Source: a virus
IMG/VR virus record: IMGVR_UViG_3300045996_000599
Span: 1 to 39,605 of that record
DNA: 39,605 nt
Reading direction: 5' to 3' (one strand)
Shown here piece after piece: positions 14,043 to 20,879 of the stretch; within the stretch, counting starts at the first letter, position 1, and the number at the start of each line of letters is the position of its first letter. The position numbers and the translations under genes were made by a program. A model generated the notes under the pieces. It was not told where the DNA came from and ran no database searches. It saw only the letters and a list, made by a program, of their open reading frames with translations.

Positions 14043-14092
14043 TAGCGAATGCGCGCGCAGCGAATGCTATTGCCAATCTGTAGCAATCGCTA
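14043..14092. promoter_or_regulatory. OR: three CI/Cro operators
   Basis: TAGC-GAAT-GCgc at 14043-14054, cAGC-GAAT-GCTA at 14058-14069 and TAGC-AATC-GCTA at 14081-14092. The motif is identical in design to OL. The rightmost site is in the PR spacer and the leftmost lies next to the cI start, the arrangement needed for a lambda-like switch. Confidence 0.85.
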
Positions 14093-14098
14093 TAAGAT
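14070..14098 (+). promoter_or_regulatory. PR: early rightward promoter
   Basis: TTGCCA (14070-14075), a 17-bp spacer containing a perfect operator, and TAAGAT (14093-14098). Transcription should start at about 14104-14106, at or next to the cro ATG. Confidence 0.8.
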
Positions 14099-14105
14099 GG
14101 TGGAC

Positions 14106-14357
14106 ATGAACCTAAACGAGTACTTGTCCAGCGAAGGGGCGCTCACCGTCGCGCAGTTGCGCGAGCGAGTCGGCGTCAAAAGCGATGCCCAGATCCGCCA
14201 GTGGCAACACGGCTACGCCGACCGGCGTCCGAGCCCTGAGTACTGCGTTGCCATCGAGGTTGCCACGGGCGGCAAGGTGACGCGCCGCGACCTGCGGCCG
14301 GACGACTGGATGCGAATCTGGCCCGAGCTGGACCGCCGCAAAACTGTTCGCAAGTGA
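14106..14357 (+). CDS. cro: Cro/YdaS-like repressor
   Basis: 83 aa. MNLNEYLSSEGALTVAQLRERVGVKSDAQI is a helix-turn-helix, and the C-terminus (ATGGKVTRRDLRPDDWMRIWPEL) is the typical ending of YdaS/Cro-like phage proteins. ATG 14106 is chosen because an in-frame ATG at 14097 overlaps the -10 box of PR. There is no ribosome site between promoter and start, so the mRNA may be leaderless. It is divergent from cI and presumably competes for OR and OL. Confidence 0.85.
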   Translation: MNLNEYLSSEGALTVAQLRERVGVKSDAQIRQWQHGYADRRPSPEYCVAIEVATGGKVTRRDLRPDDWMRIWPELDRRKTVRK

Positions 14358-14370
14358 AGGAGAGGGCGAA

Positions 14371-14676
14371 ATGACCGTTCTCTCTTTTTTTGCCCGTACT
14401 GCCGAGGCCGAGCTTCCCCCGACGTTCATTGAAGCCGAGCGGCTCGTCAAGGCGTGTAGGACTCCATTGATGGCTGGTGTCGGCGAAGTCCCCGCGCCGC
14501 TGTCTGACGAGGCCCGCGAAGAGCTGATCGCCATGTACGGCCGGCTGATGGAGGAATGCGTCGACAAGGCCCACGGCAACCTGCGCGCCTTCTGGCTAAT
14601 CGAGGCGCAGGGCTGGAAAGAGCGCATGCACGCGCTCATCGCCCAGCGCTCGCCGGCAGCGGGAGCGGGGTGCTGA
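14371..14676 (+). CDS. Hypothetical early rightward protein
   Basis: 101 aa with a strong AAGGAGAGGG ribosome site 13 bp after cro. It is largely helical (EAERLVKACRTPLM; DEAREELIAMYGRLMEECVDKA; AFWLIEAQGWKERMHALI). This lambda cII-like position makes a regulatory role conceivable, but there is no helix-turn-helix that I can defend. It may be a replication accessory. Confidence 0.6.
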   Translation: MTVLSFFARTAEAELPPTFIEAERLVKACRTPLMAGVGEVPAPLSDEAREELIAMYGRLMEECVDKAHGNLRAFWLIEAQGWKERMHALIAQRSPAAGAGC

Positions 14677-14677
14677 T

Positions 14678-15490
14678 TTGAGCTACGAAGCTATGCGCTG
14701 GGCGTTCTCGCAGCCGGTGGGTAAGTCGTCAGCCAAGTTCGTGCTGGTGGCGATGGCCGACTGCGTGAACGCCGAGGGCGGGCAGATGGTGTGCTGGCCC
14801 TCCTATCGCTACATCGCGGAGCGCACCGGCCAGGACGTGAAGACCGTCGAGGCCGCGATCAAGTGGCTGCGTGAGGGCGGCTTCATCAAGGACACCGGCA
14901 AGCGTGCCGGCGTCACCGGCCAAGTCGCCGTCTACCTGCTGAACACCACCGAAAACGGTGTCGTTGCTCCTTCTGCTGCCATGCAGGCGGAGAGCGGCAA
15001 GACCCCCGAATTTGGGGCTTTTGACACTGTCGGAAAGACACCCGTTTTTCCCGATAAGACCCCCGTTTTTCCGGTGAAAGACACCCAAATTTCCGTCGAA
15101 ACACCCCCAAAAACGGGGTACGGAACCAGGAATGGAACCAGGAATGGAACCAAGAAGGAATCAGGAAAGGTGGAGGCGCAAGCGCCCTCCCTCCCCGACG
15201 TTCCTGCCGACCTCCTGTCCGACTGGATGGCCGTTCGCAAAGCGAAGAAAGCCGGCCCCCTGACCGCCACCGCCATTGCCGGCCTGCGCCGTGAAGCCGA
15301 CAAGGCCGGCCTGACGGCTGCGCAAGCCATCGCGTTTTGCTGCGAGGCGAGCTGGCAGGGATTCAACGCCGGCTGGTACGCCGACCGCATGAAGGGCCGC
15401 GCCCCGACAACCACCCCGGCGAGCAAGCACTCGGGCTTTGCCGCCAAGAACTACCGCGAAGGAGTTGAAGCAGATGGCACGTTCAATTGA
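14678..15490 (+). CDS. Phage replication initiator (O-like, HTH_36)
   Basis: 270 aa beginning at TTG 14678 (GGGAGCGGGG upstream). The N-terminal ~90 residues (SAKFVLVAMADCVN…CWPSYRYIAERTGQDVKTVEAAIKWLREGGFI) are the winged-helix HTH_36 domain of phage replication proteins. The middle (about 105-160) is a low-complexity segment with KTPVFP repeats and RNGT repeats, encoded by DNA iterons. The C-terminal part (LSDWMAVRKAKKAGPLTATAI) is a helical domain seen in DnaT/O-like proteins. It is followed by a DnaC-like loader, so it acts like lambda O with P. Confidence 0.85.
   Translation: MSYEAMRWAFSQPVGKSSAKFVLVAMADCVNAEGGQMVCWPSYRYIAERTGQDVKTVEAAIKWLREGGFIKDTGKRAGVTGQVAVYLLNTTENGVVAPSAAMQAESGKTPEFGAFDTVGKTPVFPDKTPVFPVKDTQISVETPPKTGYGTRNGTRNGTKKESGKVEAQAPSLPDVPADLLSDWMAVRKAKKAGPLTATAIAGLRREADKAGLTAAQAIAFCCEASWQGFNAGWYADRMKGRAPTTTPASKHSGFAAKNYREGVEADGTFN
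14999..15157 (+). repeat. ori: Putative replication origin: phased iterons inside the initiator gene
   Basis: Near-identical 15-bp units (AAGAC-C/A-CCCGTTTTT or AAATTT variants) start at 14999, 15035, 15056, 15078 and 15099; the last four are 21, 22 and 21 bp apart, i.e. two helical turns. They are followed by 12-bp tandem repeats GGAACCAGGAAT at 15122 and 15134 and a variant at 15146. Initiator-binding iterons inside the initiator gene are the lambda design. Confidence 0.7.
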
Positions 15491-16310
15491 CGACCTGATC
15501 CAGCGCGTGGATTCGCTGGCCATGGCCACTTCGCCGCACATCACCGACATCGGCCGACGCCAAGAGAACTGCGCTCGACATGGCGCGTTCATGGCAACGG
15601 GGGTGCGGCTGCTGCGCGGCCGAGAGGTCTGGACGCGTTGCGAGGGCTGCAAGGCTGACGAAGTGCGCGCCGAGCAGGCCAAGCGTGCAGCCGAACTGGC
15701 AGAGCGGGAACGCCGAGACCTGGAGGCCAAGCTTGACCAAGCCGCAATCCCGACGCGGTTCATCGGCAAGACCCTGGCCACCTTCAACGCAGCCACTGAG
15801 GGGCAGCGATACGCAGCCACCGTCGCGCGCGACTACATCGAGAACTTCCCGGCGCACCTCAAGCGCGGCGATGGGCTGATCCTTTCCGGCATGCCCGGCA
15901 CCGGCAAGAGCCATATCGCCGCAGCCATCCTGCAGGGCATCCTGCCGAAGCACGTCGGCATGTACACGACCTGCATGGGCGCCATCCGTGCGGTGCGCGA
16001 GACCTGGCGCAAGGATTCGGAGCGCAGCGAGCGCGAAGTGCTGTCGATCCTGGGCGAGGTTCCGCTGCTGGTGCTGGACGAGATCGGCGTGCAGTACGGC
16101 ACCGATGGCGAGCAGACCATCATCTTCGACATCCTGGACCGTCGCTATCGGGACATGCGGCCCAGCATCCTGCTGACCAACCAGGACAAGGCCGGCCTCA
16201 AGCAGTTCATCGGGGAGCGCGCCTACGACCGCCTGACAGAGACCGCGCGCTGGGTGCCCTTCGACTGGCCCAGCTATCGCGCGCAGGCCCGCCGCGAAGC
16301 CGCCCAATGA
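15474..16310 (+). CDS. DnaC-like helicase loader (AAA+ ATPase)
   Basis: 278 aa from ATG 15474 (GAAGGAG upstream); overlaps the initiator by 17 bp. The N-terminus carries a zinc-ribbon-like C33-x2-H36…C56-x2-C59. The AAA+ core has Walker A GMPGTGKS (139-146), Walker B LLVLDE (198-203) and a sensor/Arg-finger region near LLTNQ and ERAYDRL. This is the standard loader that delivers host DnaB to an origin opened by the initiator. Confidence 0.92.
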   Translation: MARSIDDLIQRVDSLAMATSPHITDIGRRQENCARHGAFMATGVRLLRGREVWTRCEGCKADEVRAEQAKRAAELAERERRDLEAKLDQAAIPTRFIGKTLATFNAATEGQRYAATVARDYIENFPAHLKRGDGLILSGMPGTGKSHIAAAILQGILPKHVGMYTTCMGAIRAVRETWRKDSERSEREVLSILGEVPLLVLDEIGVQYGTDGEQTIIFDILDRRYRDMRPSILLTNQDKAGLKQFIGERAYDRLTETARWVPFDWPSYRAQARREAAQ

Positions 16311-16474
16311 CCAAGACGCACGCCGCCCTGCAGCTGCTGGCGCTTGGCCCGCTGCATTTCCGGGAGTTCCGTGAGATCACCGGCTGGCCGTCTCGCGTCT
16401 GCACCGCCACGCTCTATTACCTCAGTGCCTGGGGCTTGGTGGAGCGCGAGGGCCGCATCTGGAGGCTTGCATGA
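16307..16474 (+). CDS. 55-aa winged-helix protein
   Basis: ATG 16307 overlaps the DnaC-like stop and TGA overlaps the next start, so it is coupled on both sides. The sequence LQLLALGPLHFREFREITG…TATLYYLSAWGLVEREGRIW has the helix-helix-wing pattern of a minimal wHTH DNA-binding protein. It could be an accessory regulator of replication or the early operon. No close family is recognised. Confidence 0.7.
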   Translation: MTKTHAALQLLALGPLHFREFREITGWPSRVCTATLYYLSAWGLVEREGRIWRLA

Positions 16475-16704
16475 GCACCGACAAGACCTGCGCCACCTGC
16501 GCGAGCTGGTCCCCCCGCGACAGCGGCGGCATGGCCAAGCACCGCATGGCGGTGTGCCTGCGCGGCCCGAAGTGGCGCTTCTACCCCCCGCAGTCCACCT
16601 GCCCCAAGCACGAAGCCGCGCCGGCATCGGTAGTGCAAGCCCGCGCTGCATGGCTGGCCAAGGGCGAGGTGCTGGTGCTGCAAGTCAAGGAGGCGACCCG
16701 ATGA
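16471..16704 (+). CDS. Small zinc-ribbon-like protein
   Basis: 77 aa. Four cysteines (CATC near residue 7, VC at ~29 and TCPKH at ~44) could bind zinc. The C-terminal part is helical. It overlaps both neighbours by 4 bp in the nin-like region. Small Cys-rich proteins of unknown role are common there. Confidence 0.65.
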   Translation: MSTDKTCATCASWSPRDSGGMAKHRMAVCLRGPKWRFYPPQSTCPKHEAAPASVVQARAAWLAKGEVLVLQVKEATR

Positions 16705-17081
16705 GCGCAACTTCCCGCCGCAAGGGCGCCGAAGGCGAGCGCGAGCTTGCCAAGCTGCTGTCCGAGGAGTTGGGCATCGAGATCACCCGCAACACCGACC
16801 CGCAGCGCGTGACCGGCGGCGACATCCTCACCGTCCCCGGCTACTCACTGGAGGTCAAACGCTGCCAAAAGCTGAGCCGCCCGACCTGGTGGGCGCAGTG
16901 CCAGCGCCAGGCCGCCCGGGTGCGCCTGGAGGGCATCGTCTTCTACCGCCAGAACCGCAAGCCCTGGCGCGCGCTGGTGGCGGCCGAGGGCGGCTATGCG
17001 GACGTGACCGCGGCTGAGGCTTTCGACCGCATGCGCGACAAGCTGGCCCGCCTCTATGGCGTGTACCGGGAGGCTGCATGA
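16701..17081 (+). CDS. PDDEXK nuclease, Holliday-junction-resolvase-like
   Basis: 126 aa from ATG 16701. An N-terminal RRKGAEGERELAKLL (E12) is followed by GGDILTVPGYSLEVKR with D41 and E51-V-K53, the E…D-x9-ExK signature of Hjc/PDDEXK-type nucleases. Phage proteins of this kind stand in for RusA or RuvC in resolving branched DNA before packaging. NinB follows with a 4-bp overlap, consistent with a recombination module. Confidence 0.78.
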   Translation: MSATSRRKGAEGERELAKLLSEELGIEITRNTDPQRVTGGDILTVPGYSLEVKRCQKLSRPTWWAQCQRQAARVRLEGIVFYRQNRKPWRALVAAEGGYADVTAAEAFDRMRDKLARLYGVYREAA

Positions 17082-17545
17082 GCGACCGCCTGTCCTTCCG
17101 GCTGTGGAACGCCCAGCAGGGCTATCAGGAACTGCTCAAGGCGTGGGCTTGGGCAAAGTCCACGCTGATGGCCGGCCATCGCCTGGTGCTGGATGTCCGC
17201 GTTGAAACCCGCTCGGACGCGCAGAACCGCCTTCTGCACGCGCTCTTTGCCGACATCGCCCGCCAGGCCGAGTGGATGGGCAAGAAGCGCACCGCGGCCG
17301 AGTGGAAGGTGCTGTTCGTCTCGGGCCATTCCGTGGCGACCAAGCAAGGGGCCGACCTGGTACCCGGCCTGGAAGGCGAGTTCCTGAACCTGCGCGAGAG
17401 CACGGCCAGCATGGGCAAGGCGCGCATGGCGAGCCTGCTGGAGTACGTGATGGCCTGGGCGGCGCAGCACGGCGTGGAGCTGCGCGAGTCGCGCCAGTGG
17501 CTGGTGGATGCCGATACCGGCGAGATCCTGCGGGAGGCCGCATGA
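17078..17545 (+). CDS. ninB: NinB (lambda Orf family) recombination protein
   Basis: 155 aa. LVLDVRVETRSDAQNRLLHALFADIARQAEW, then AEWKVLFVSGHS, then SLLEYVMAWAAQHGVEL are the recognisable blocks of the NinB/Orf family, a single-strand DNA-binding recombination mediator that can replace RecFOR. It lies between the resolvase and HNH genes, the usual nin-region place. Confidence 0.88.
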   Translation: MSDRLSFRLWNAQQGYQELLKAWAWAKSTLMAGHRLVLDVRVETRSDAQNRLLHALFADIARQAEWMGKKRTAAEWKVLFVSGHSVATKQGADLVPGLEGEFLNLRESTASMGKARMASLLEYVMAWAAQHGVELRESRQWLVDADTGEILREAA

Positions 17546-17751
17546 AGCACGGCTGTCATAACCGCGCCCCCTTCGCCCAGCGCGCCATTCCCGTGGCGGA
17601 TGGCTTCTATACCGACGGCCACACCCGCACGCCGCGCCTGGTGCCGCTGCCGTTTCGCATGTCCAAGGACTGCGAGTACGGGAAGAGCGCCGAAGCTAGA
17701 TCCGATCAGGGATGCGATGGCTGCCAATGGAGGAAAGATGGCTCGGCGTAA
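17542..17751 (+). CDS. Small Cys protein, disrupted at its 3' end by an HNH gene
   Basis: 69 aa from ATG 17542 (4-bp overlap with ninB). It ends RSDQGCDGCQWRKDG. The HNH protein that overlaps it ends in a matching RTDPACEGCRWR. The simplest reading is that this gene originally ended with the latter sequence and a homing-type HNH gene was inserted near its 3' end, leaving a duplicated tail. The CxxC suggests metal binding. The function is unknown. Confidence 0.65.
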   Translation: MKHGCHNRAPFAQRAIPVADGFYTDGHTRTPRLVPLPFRMSKDCEYGKSAEARSDQGCDGCQWRKDGSA

Positions 17752-18280
17752 GCGAGAACTAACACCGCAGCGGCTTAGAGAGCTGCTTGACTATGACAGC
17801 GCGACCGGGGTTTTCCGGTGGCGGGTTGACCGGCGTGGACACTCCCGCGCTGGAGACGTGACCGGAATCCGCGCAGGCTTTCATGGCTACGCGTACATCG
17901 GAATCGAAGGCCACAACCACTTGGCGCATCGGTTGGCCTGGCTCTATGTGCATGGCGAGTGGCCCACGGAAATCGACCACATCGATCGCAATCGAATGAA
18001 CAACGCCATATCGAATCTGCGATCGGTTAGTAAGGCTGAGAACCGGCACAACGTCCCGACTTTGAAGGGCTACCAACAACGTGGCCGTCGGTACTGGGCG
18101 CGAATTACCGCCTTCGGTGAGCGCAGAAGCTTAGGTGTGTTCGATACGCCGGAGGCGGCGACGGAGGCATATCGCAGAGCAAAGCTTGAACTGCACCCCA
18201 CCTCACCGCTGAACGCGGGCAAGGAGCAGGGCCGCACCGATCCCGCCTGCGAGGGATGCCGATGGAGGGCGCCGGCATGA
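17738..18280 (+). CDS. HNH homing-type endonuclease with AP2 domain
   Basis: 180 aa from ATG 17738 with GGAGGAAAG upstream. The HNH domain has H64 (LAHRLAW), D80-H81 (EIDHID) and N88-N93; residues ~113-152 form an AP2-like DNA-binding domain (YWARITAFGERRSLGVFDTPEAA). The last 16 residues (GRTDPACEGCRWRAPA) do not belong to this family and match the tail of the upstream 69-aa protein. Its base composition is less GC-rich than the neighbours. It is likely a selfish free-standing endonuclease inserted between two nin genes. Confidence 0.88.
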   Translation: MARRKRELTPQRLRELLDYDSATGVFRWRVDRRGHSRAGDVTGIRAGFHGYAYIGIEGHNHLAHRLAWLYVHGEWPTEIDHIDRNRMNNAISNLRSVSKAENRHNVPTLKGYQQRGRRYWARITAFGERRSLGVFDTPEAATEAYRRAKLELHPTSPLNAGKEQGRTDPACEGCRWRAPA

Positions 18281-18801
18281 AGCGCTCCGCCCTGATCCGC
18301 CGCACGCCGCTGCGCAGTGCAAGCGTGTTTGCACAGAAACCCGCCGCTAGTTCGGAAAAGCCGATGCGAGAGCTGCAACCCGCGACGAGACCCGCGACCT
18401 ATGCCGGCCAGACGACCGGCCCCAAGAAGAAAGAACCCCACTCCGTGAATCCTCACCTTCGCAACCTCGCCCGCGGCGAGATCTGCACTGGCCTGCGCTA
18501 CGGCGGCTACTGCCACTGCGACCCGGCCACCACCGTCCTGGCGCACTCCAACAGCAGCGCGCACGGCAAAGGTATGGCCTACAAGGCAAGCGACCAGCAC
18601 TCGGCGTTTCTCGGCTTCGACTGCCATCATTTTCTCGACCAGGGCGCCGGCACCGCCGAGGAAAAGGCCGCGTTCTTCGCCGCCGCCCATGAGCGCACCG
18701 TCGCCCGCTGGCGCGAGATCGCCGCCGACCCCGCCGCCCGCCCGTGGAAGCGCCAGGCCGCGCAGTGGGCACTCGATCAACTGGAGAACAACAAGCCATG
18801 A
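18277..18801 (+). CDS. DUF1364 / YbcO-like nuclease
   Basis: 174 aa from ATG 18277 (overlaps the HNH stop). After a basic linker the conserved part reads NPHLRNLARGEICTG…C-x-C, TVLAHSNSSAHGKGM, then FDCHHFLDQG. These are the His/Cys blocks of DUF1364/YbcO, an HNH-fold nuclease found in nin regions of lambdoid phages. It probably acts in DNA recombination or junction processing with NinB and the PDDEXK enzyme. Confidence 0.85.
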   Translation: MKRSALIRRTPLRSASVFAQKPAASSEKPMRELQPATRPATYAGQTTGPKKKEPHSVNPHLRNLARGEICTGLRYGGYCHCDPATTVLAHSNSSAHGKGMAYKASDQHSAFLGFDCHHFLDQGAGTAEEKAAFFAAAHERTVARWREIAADPAARPWKRQAAQWALDQLENNKP

Positions 18802-19307
18802 GCAAACCCGTCACCATCCACACCCTGGAGAGCATCAAGGCCCGCTGCATCGAAGAGGGCGAATGCTGGCTCTGGCAGGGCTACATCACCAACAAGACGC
18901 CGCAGATGGCGGTCAACGGCAAGACCATGTGCCCGGTGCGCCGCGTGGTGCTCGAGTTGTCCGGAGCCTTCATCAAGCCGGGCGTGTACCTGTCGCCGTC
19001 CTGCGGCAATCCGTCCTGCGTCTGCCCGGGTCACGTCATCCAGCGCAATCCCAAGGCGCACATGGCCGCCATGGGCAAGAAGGCCGGCCAGGGCGCCGCC
19101 TACGCCCAGCGCATCGCCAAGCTGACCGAGAGCCGCCGCGCGCAGTCCAAGCTGACCATCGAGGACGCCCGCGCCATCCGCCAGGCCGAGGGCACGCACA
19201 AGGAGATCGCCGAGCGCTACGGCGTTCACAAGGCCCTGATCGGCCGGATCATCCGCGGCCAGCAGTGGAAGGATCACTCCAATCCGTTCGGAGGGCTGAT
19301 GCGATGA
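18798..19307 (+). CDS. HNH-like protein with C-terminal HTH
   Basis: 169 aa. The centre has the zinc-HNH pattern SPSCGNPSCVCPGHVIQRNP. After it a helix-turn-helix-like region appears (TIEDARAIRQAEGTHKEIAERYGVHKALIGRIIRG), as in NUMOD-type HNH proteins. It overlaps both neighbours by 4 bp, so it is integrated into the operon rather than a loose intruder. The role may be a nuclease or a domesticated DNA-binding protein. Confidence 0.7.
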   Translation: MSKPVTIHTLESIKARCIEEGECWLWQGYITNKTPQMAVNGKTMCPVRRVVLELSGAFIKPGVYLSPSCGNPSCVCPGHVIQRNPKAHMAAMGKKAGQGAAYAQRIAKLTESRRAQSKLTIEDARAIRQAEGTHKEIAERYGVHKALIGRIIRGQQWKDHSNPFGGLMR

Positions 19308-19798
19308 GTCGCAAACGCTGCGTGCGCAAGGTCTATGCCCTGGTCAATCCTCTTGCCTATGCGCTTCAAGGGGCGGCAATCACTCCAGGGCCACTGCTGG
19401 ACAAGCTGCGCCTGCGCGAGCTGTCGGCCATCGAGTCCCTGCGCACCGGCATGGGAGAGCGCGAGGACTGGACCATGTTGGCCGACATGCTGAACCTGTG
19501 CGAGACGATGGCCACCGAGGGCATCGGCCGGGAAGCCATGCCGTCCTGCGAAGCCGCGCAGCAGGCCCTGGAGCGCGCCTACGACCGGGCGAAGACGACC
19601 GGCCGTATCGGGCTGGACGGCCCCGGCCTGCAAGCCCTGCGCGAGCTGTACGAGTGGCACGACGCCCAGCGCACAAGCATCAGCCGGGCGCAGTACGAGC
19701 GGCTGATCCGGCTTACGTGGGCAAGGATCCGAAGTGCTCTCGGCCGCGCCAAGGCCGGCGGCGTCAAGGTGATGGAAATGAAGGAGATGGAGCAATGA
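19304..19798 (+). CDS. Hypothetical nin-region protein
   Basis: 164 aa beginning RKRCVRKVYALVNPLAYAL, with helical content throughout (LRLRELSAIESLRTG; EDWTMLADMLNLCETMA; AAQQALERAYDRAKTTGRI; LQALRELYEWHDAQR). The pattern is common in early regions of beta- and gammaproteobacterial phages, but I know no function. Coupled by 4-bp overlaps. Confidence 0.65.
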   Translation: MSRKRCVRKVYALVNPLAYALQGAAITPGPLLDKLRLRELSAIESLRTGMGEREDWTMLADMLNLCETMATEGIGREAMPSCEAAQQALERAYDRAKTTGRIGLDGPGLQALRELYEWHDAQRTSISRAQYERLIRLTWARIRSALGRAKAGGVKVMEMKEMEQ

Positions 19799-20055
19799 AT
19801 CAGAACTCAGGCGCAAACCTCAATCGTCGCGGCTTCGACATCGCGCGGGTGGCAATGCCGCTCGTTCGGCTGATGCGCGAGGGCAGCTTGTCATGGAGCC
19901 AAAAGGAGCAGATTGCAGACCTGATCGGCCAGCTCCTCTATACGAACGAAAGCCACAAGGCCGAGCAGGACCACCTTTCAGGGCGAAGCGCTGAGGCGCA
20001 AATGAGAGCGGCCGAGAAGGCGCTCGGAGCAATGGGTCTGTCTCAGCGCGCATAA
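19795..20055 (+). CDS. Small helical hypothetical protein
   Basis: 86 aa from ATG 19795 (AAGGAGATGGAGCA upstream). Helical, with MPLVRLMREGSLSWSQKEQIADLIGQLL followed by a charged helix. It sits just before the Q-like gene. No family is recognised. Confidence 0.6.
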   Translation: MNQNSGANLNRRGFDIARVAMPLVRLMREGSLSWSQKEQIADLIGQLLYTNESHKAEQDHLSGRSAEAQMRAAEKALGAMGLSQRA

Positions 20056-20093
20056 GCCGGTCACCAGATCAACACAAACGAGGAGGGGAACCC

Positions 20094-20606
20094 ATGAAGC
20101 TACTCGAGAGGTATTCGGCAGCGGTGCACTCGGACAACCTGGCGGTGGACCCGCGTTCGACCTGGAGCGACAGCGATGTCCTGGGCGCCGCGGGCCTGGC
20201 CGCACGCCATCAAGGGCTCGGGGTGGCGCTCACACGCCTGTTCGCCGGGGGCAAGCCGCAGGAGGTGGTGGAGATCCTGACGGAACTGGCATTCAAGCGG
20301 GCGCGCACCCTCAAGGTCAAGGTGTCGCAGGTGCAGGCGAAGGACCTGGCAACGGCGGTGCTGGGCTGGTACCGGCACGGCACCTGCACCCACTGCGGCG
20401 GCGTCGGCTACCAACGCATCGCCGGGACGCCCAAGCTGGGGGACACCTGCGGGCACTGCCAGGGCACCGGTCGGCTCCCGTTCGACAAGCAGTTCATGGG
20501 CGAGACGCGGGAGCTGGCGCGCTGGCTGTCGGGGGAGATCGACCGCTCGCAGGCTGCTGCCGGCAGTGCGGCCATGGCGATGCTGGCGCCGCGGCTGGAT
20601 CTTTGA
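20094..20606 (+). CDS. Q-like late antiterminator with zinc finger
   Basis: 170 aa, SD GAGGAGGGG before ATG 20094. A helical N-terminal half contains RARTLKVKVSQVQAKDLA. A DnaJ-like zinc motif follows: C98-x2-C101-GGVGY … C119-x2-C122-QGTGR. Zinc-binding Q-type antiterminators have this design. The placement is decisive: it is the last early gene, and only 6 bp downstream lies a promoter, a short leader and an intrinsic terminator ahead of the late genes, as in lambda Q-PR'-tR'. Family assignment by sequence alone is moderate. Confidence 0.72.
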   Translation: MKLLERYSAAVHSDNLAVDPRSTWSDSDVLGAAGLAARHQGLGVALTRLFAGGKPQEVVEILTELAFKRARTLKVKVSQVQAKDLATAVLGWYRHGTCTHCGGVGYQRIAGTPKLGDTCGHCQGTGRLPFDKQFMGETRELARWLSGEIDRSQAAAGSAAMAMLAPRLDL

Positions 20607-20612
20607 ACAGCA

Positions 20613-20642
20613 TTGACGAGCGCGGTAACGATGTGCTACGCT
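20613..20642 (+). promoter_or_regulatory. PR'-like late promoter
   Basis: TTGACG (20613-20618), 18-bp spacer, TACGCT (20637-20642), giving a start near 20649. It begins right after the Q-like gene, and no other strong promoter is evident before the 17-kb late operon. Confidence 0.65.
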
Positions 20643-20648
20643 CGTCCT

Positions 20649-20879
20649 ACGTAATAAAGAGGCGGTCGCCTCGCAAAATAATAGCGGCGGGTTTCAGGGC
20701 ATAGGTGCCTCTGAAATTCGCAAAGGAGTCGAGCGGGGTGGTTCCCGCCAGAGGGTGCTGGTTTGGGTTGCGGTCACGCGGCCGCCGGCTTTGGGGACTG
20801 ACCACCCCGACTACCCGCAGCGAGTGGGAACCTCGCGCCAACAAACAAGGCCCGCCCAGAGCAATCTAGGCGGGCTTTT
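20649..20879 (+). ncRNA. 6S-like late leader RNA (lambda PR'-tR' type)
   Basis: About 230 nt between a promoter and an intrinsic terminator, with no convincing gene. It is rich in structure: GAGGC-GGTC-GCCTC (20659-20672); TTTCAGGGC with GCC-T-CTGAAA (20692-20716); CGGGGTGGT (20734-20742) with ACCACCCCG (20801-20809); and GCGAG…CTCGC (20820-20836), whose loop GGGAACC (20826-20832) is complementary to GGTTCCC (20740-20746). The last two interactions are mutually exclusive at 20740-20742. Without Q the transcript should stop at the terminator. Confidence 0.65.
20850..20879 (+). terminator. tR'-like terminator at the head of the late operon
   Basis: GCCCGCC (20850-20856) pairs with GGCGGGC (20869-20875), 12-nt loop, followed by TTTT. 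It stands between the late promoter and the first late gene, so it would have to be overridden for late expression. Confidence 0.85.

Noticed and set aside
15035-15157. CRISPR-like array
   Set aside because: Units are 12-15 bp at 12-22 bp spacing inside a reading frame, with no unique spacers of uniform length and no cas genes; they fit iterons.
20738-20868. 43-codon frame from GTG with AAGGAG upstream inside the late leader RNA
   Set aside because: Trp/Arg-rich without family resemblance, and its stop lies in the terminator loop. The base-pairing explains the sequence better. It cannot be excluded as a leader peptide.
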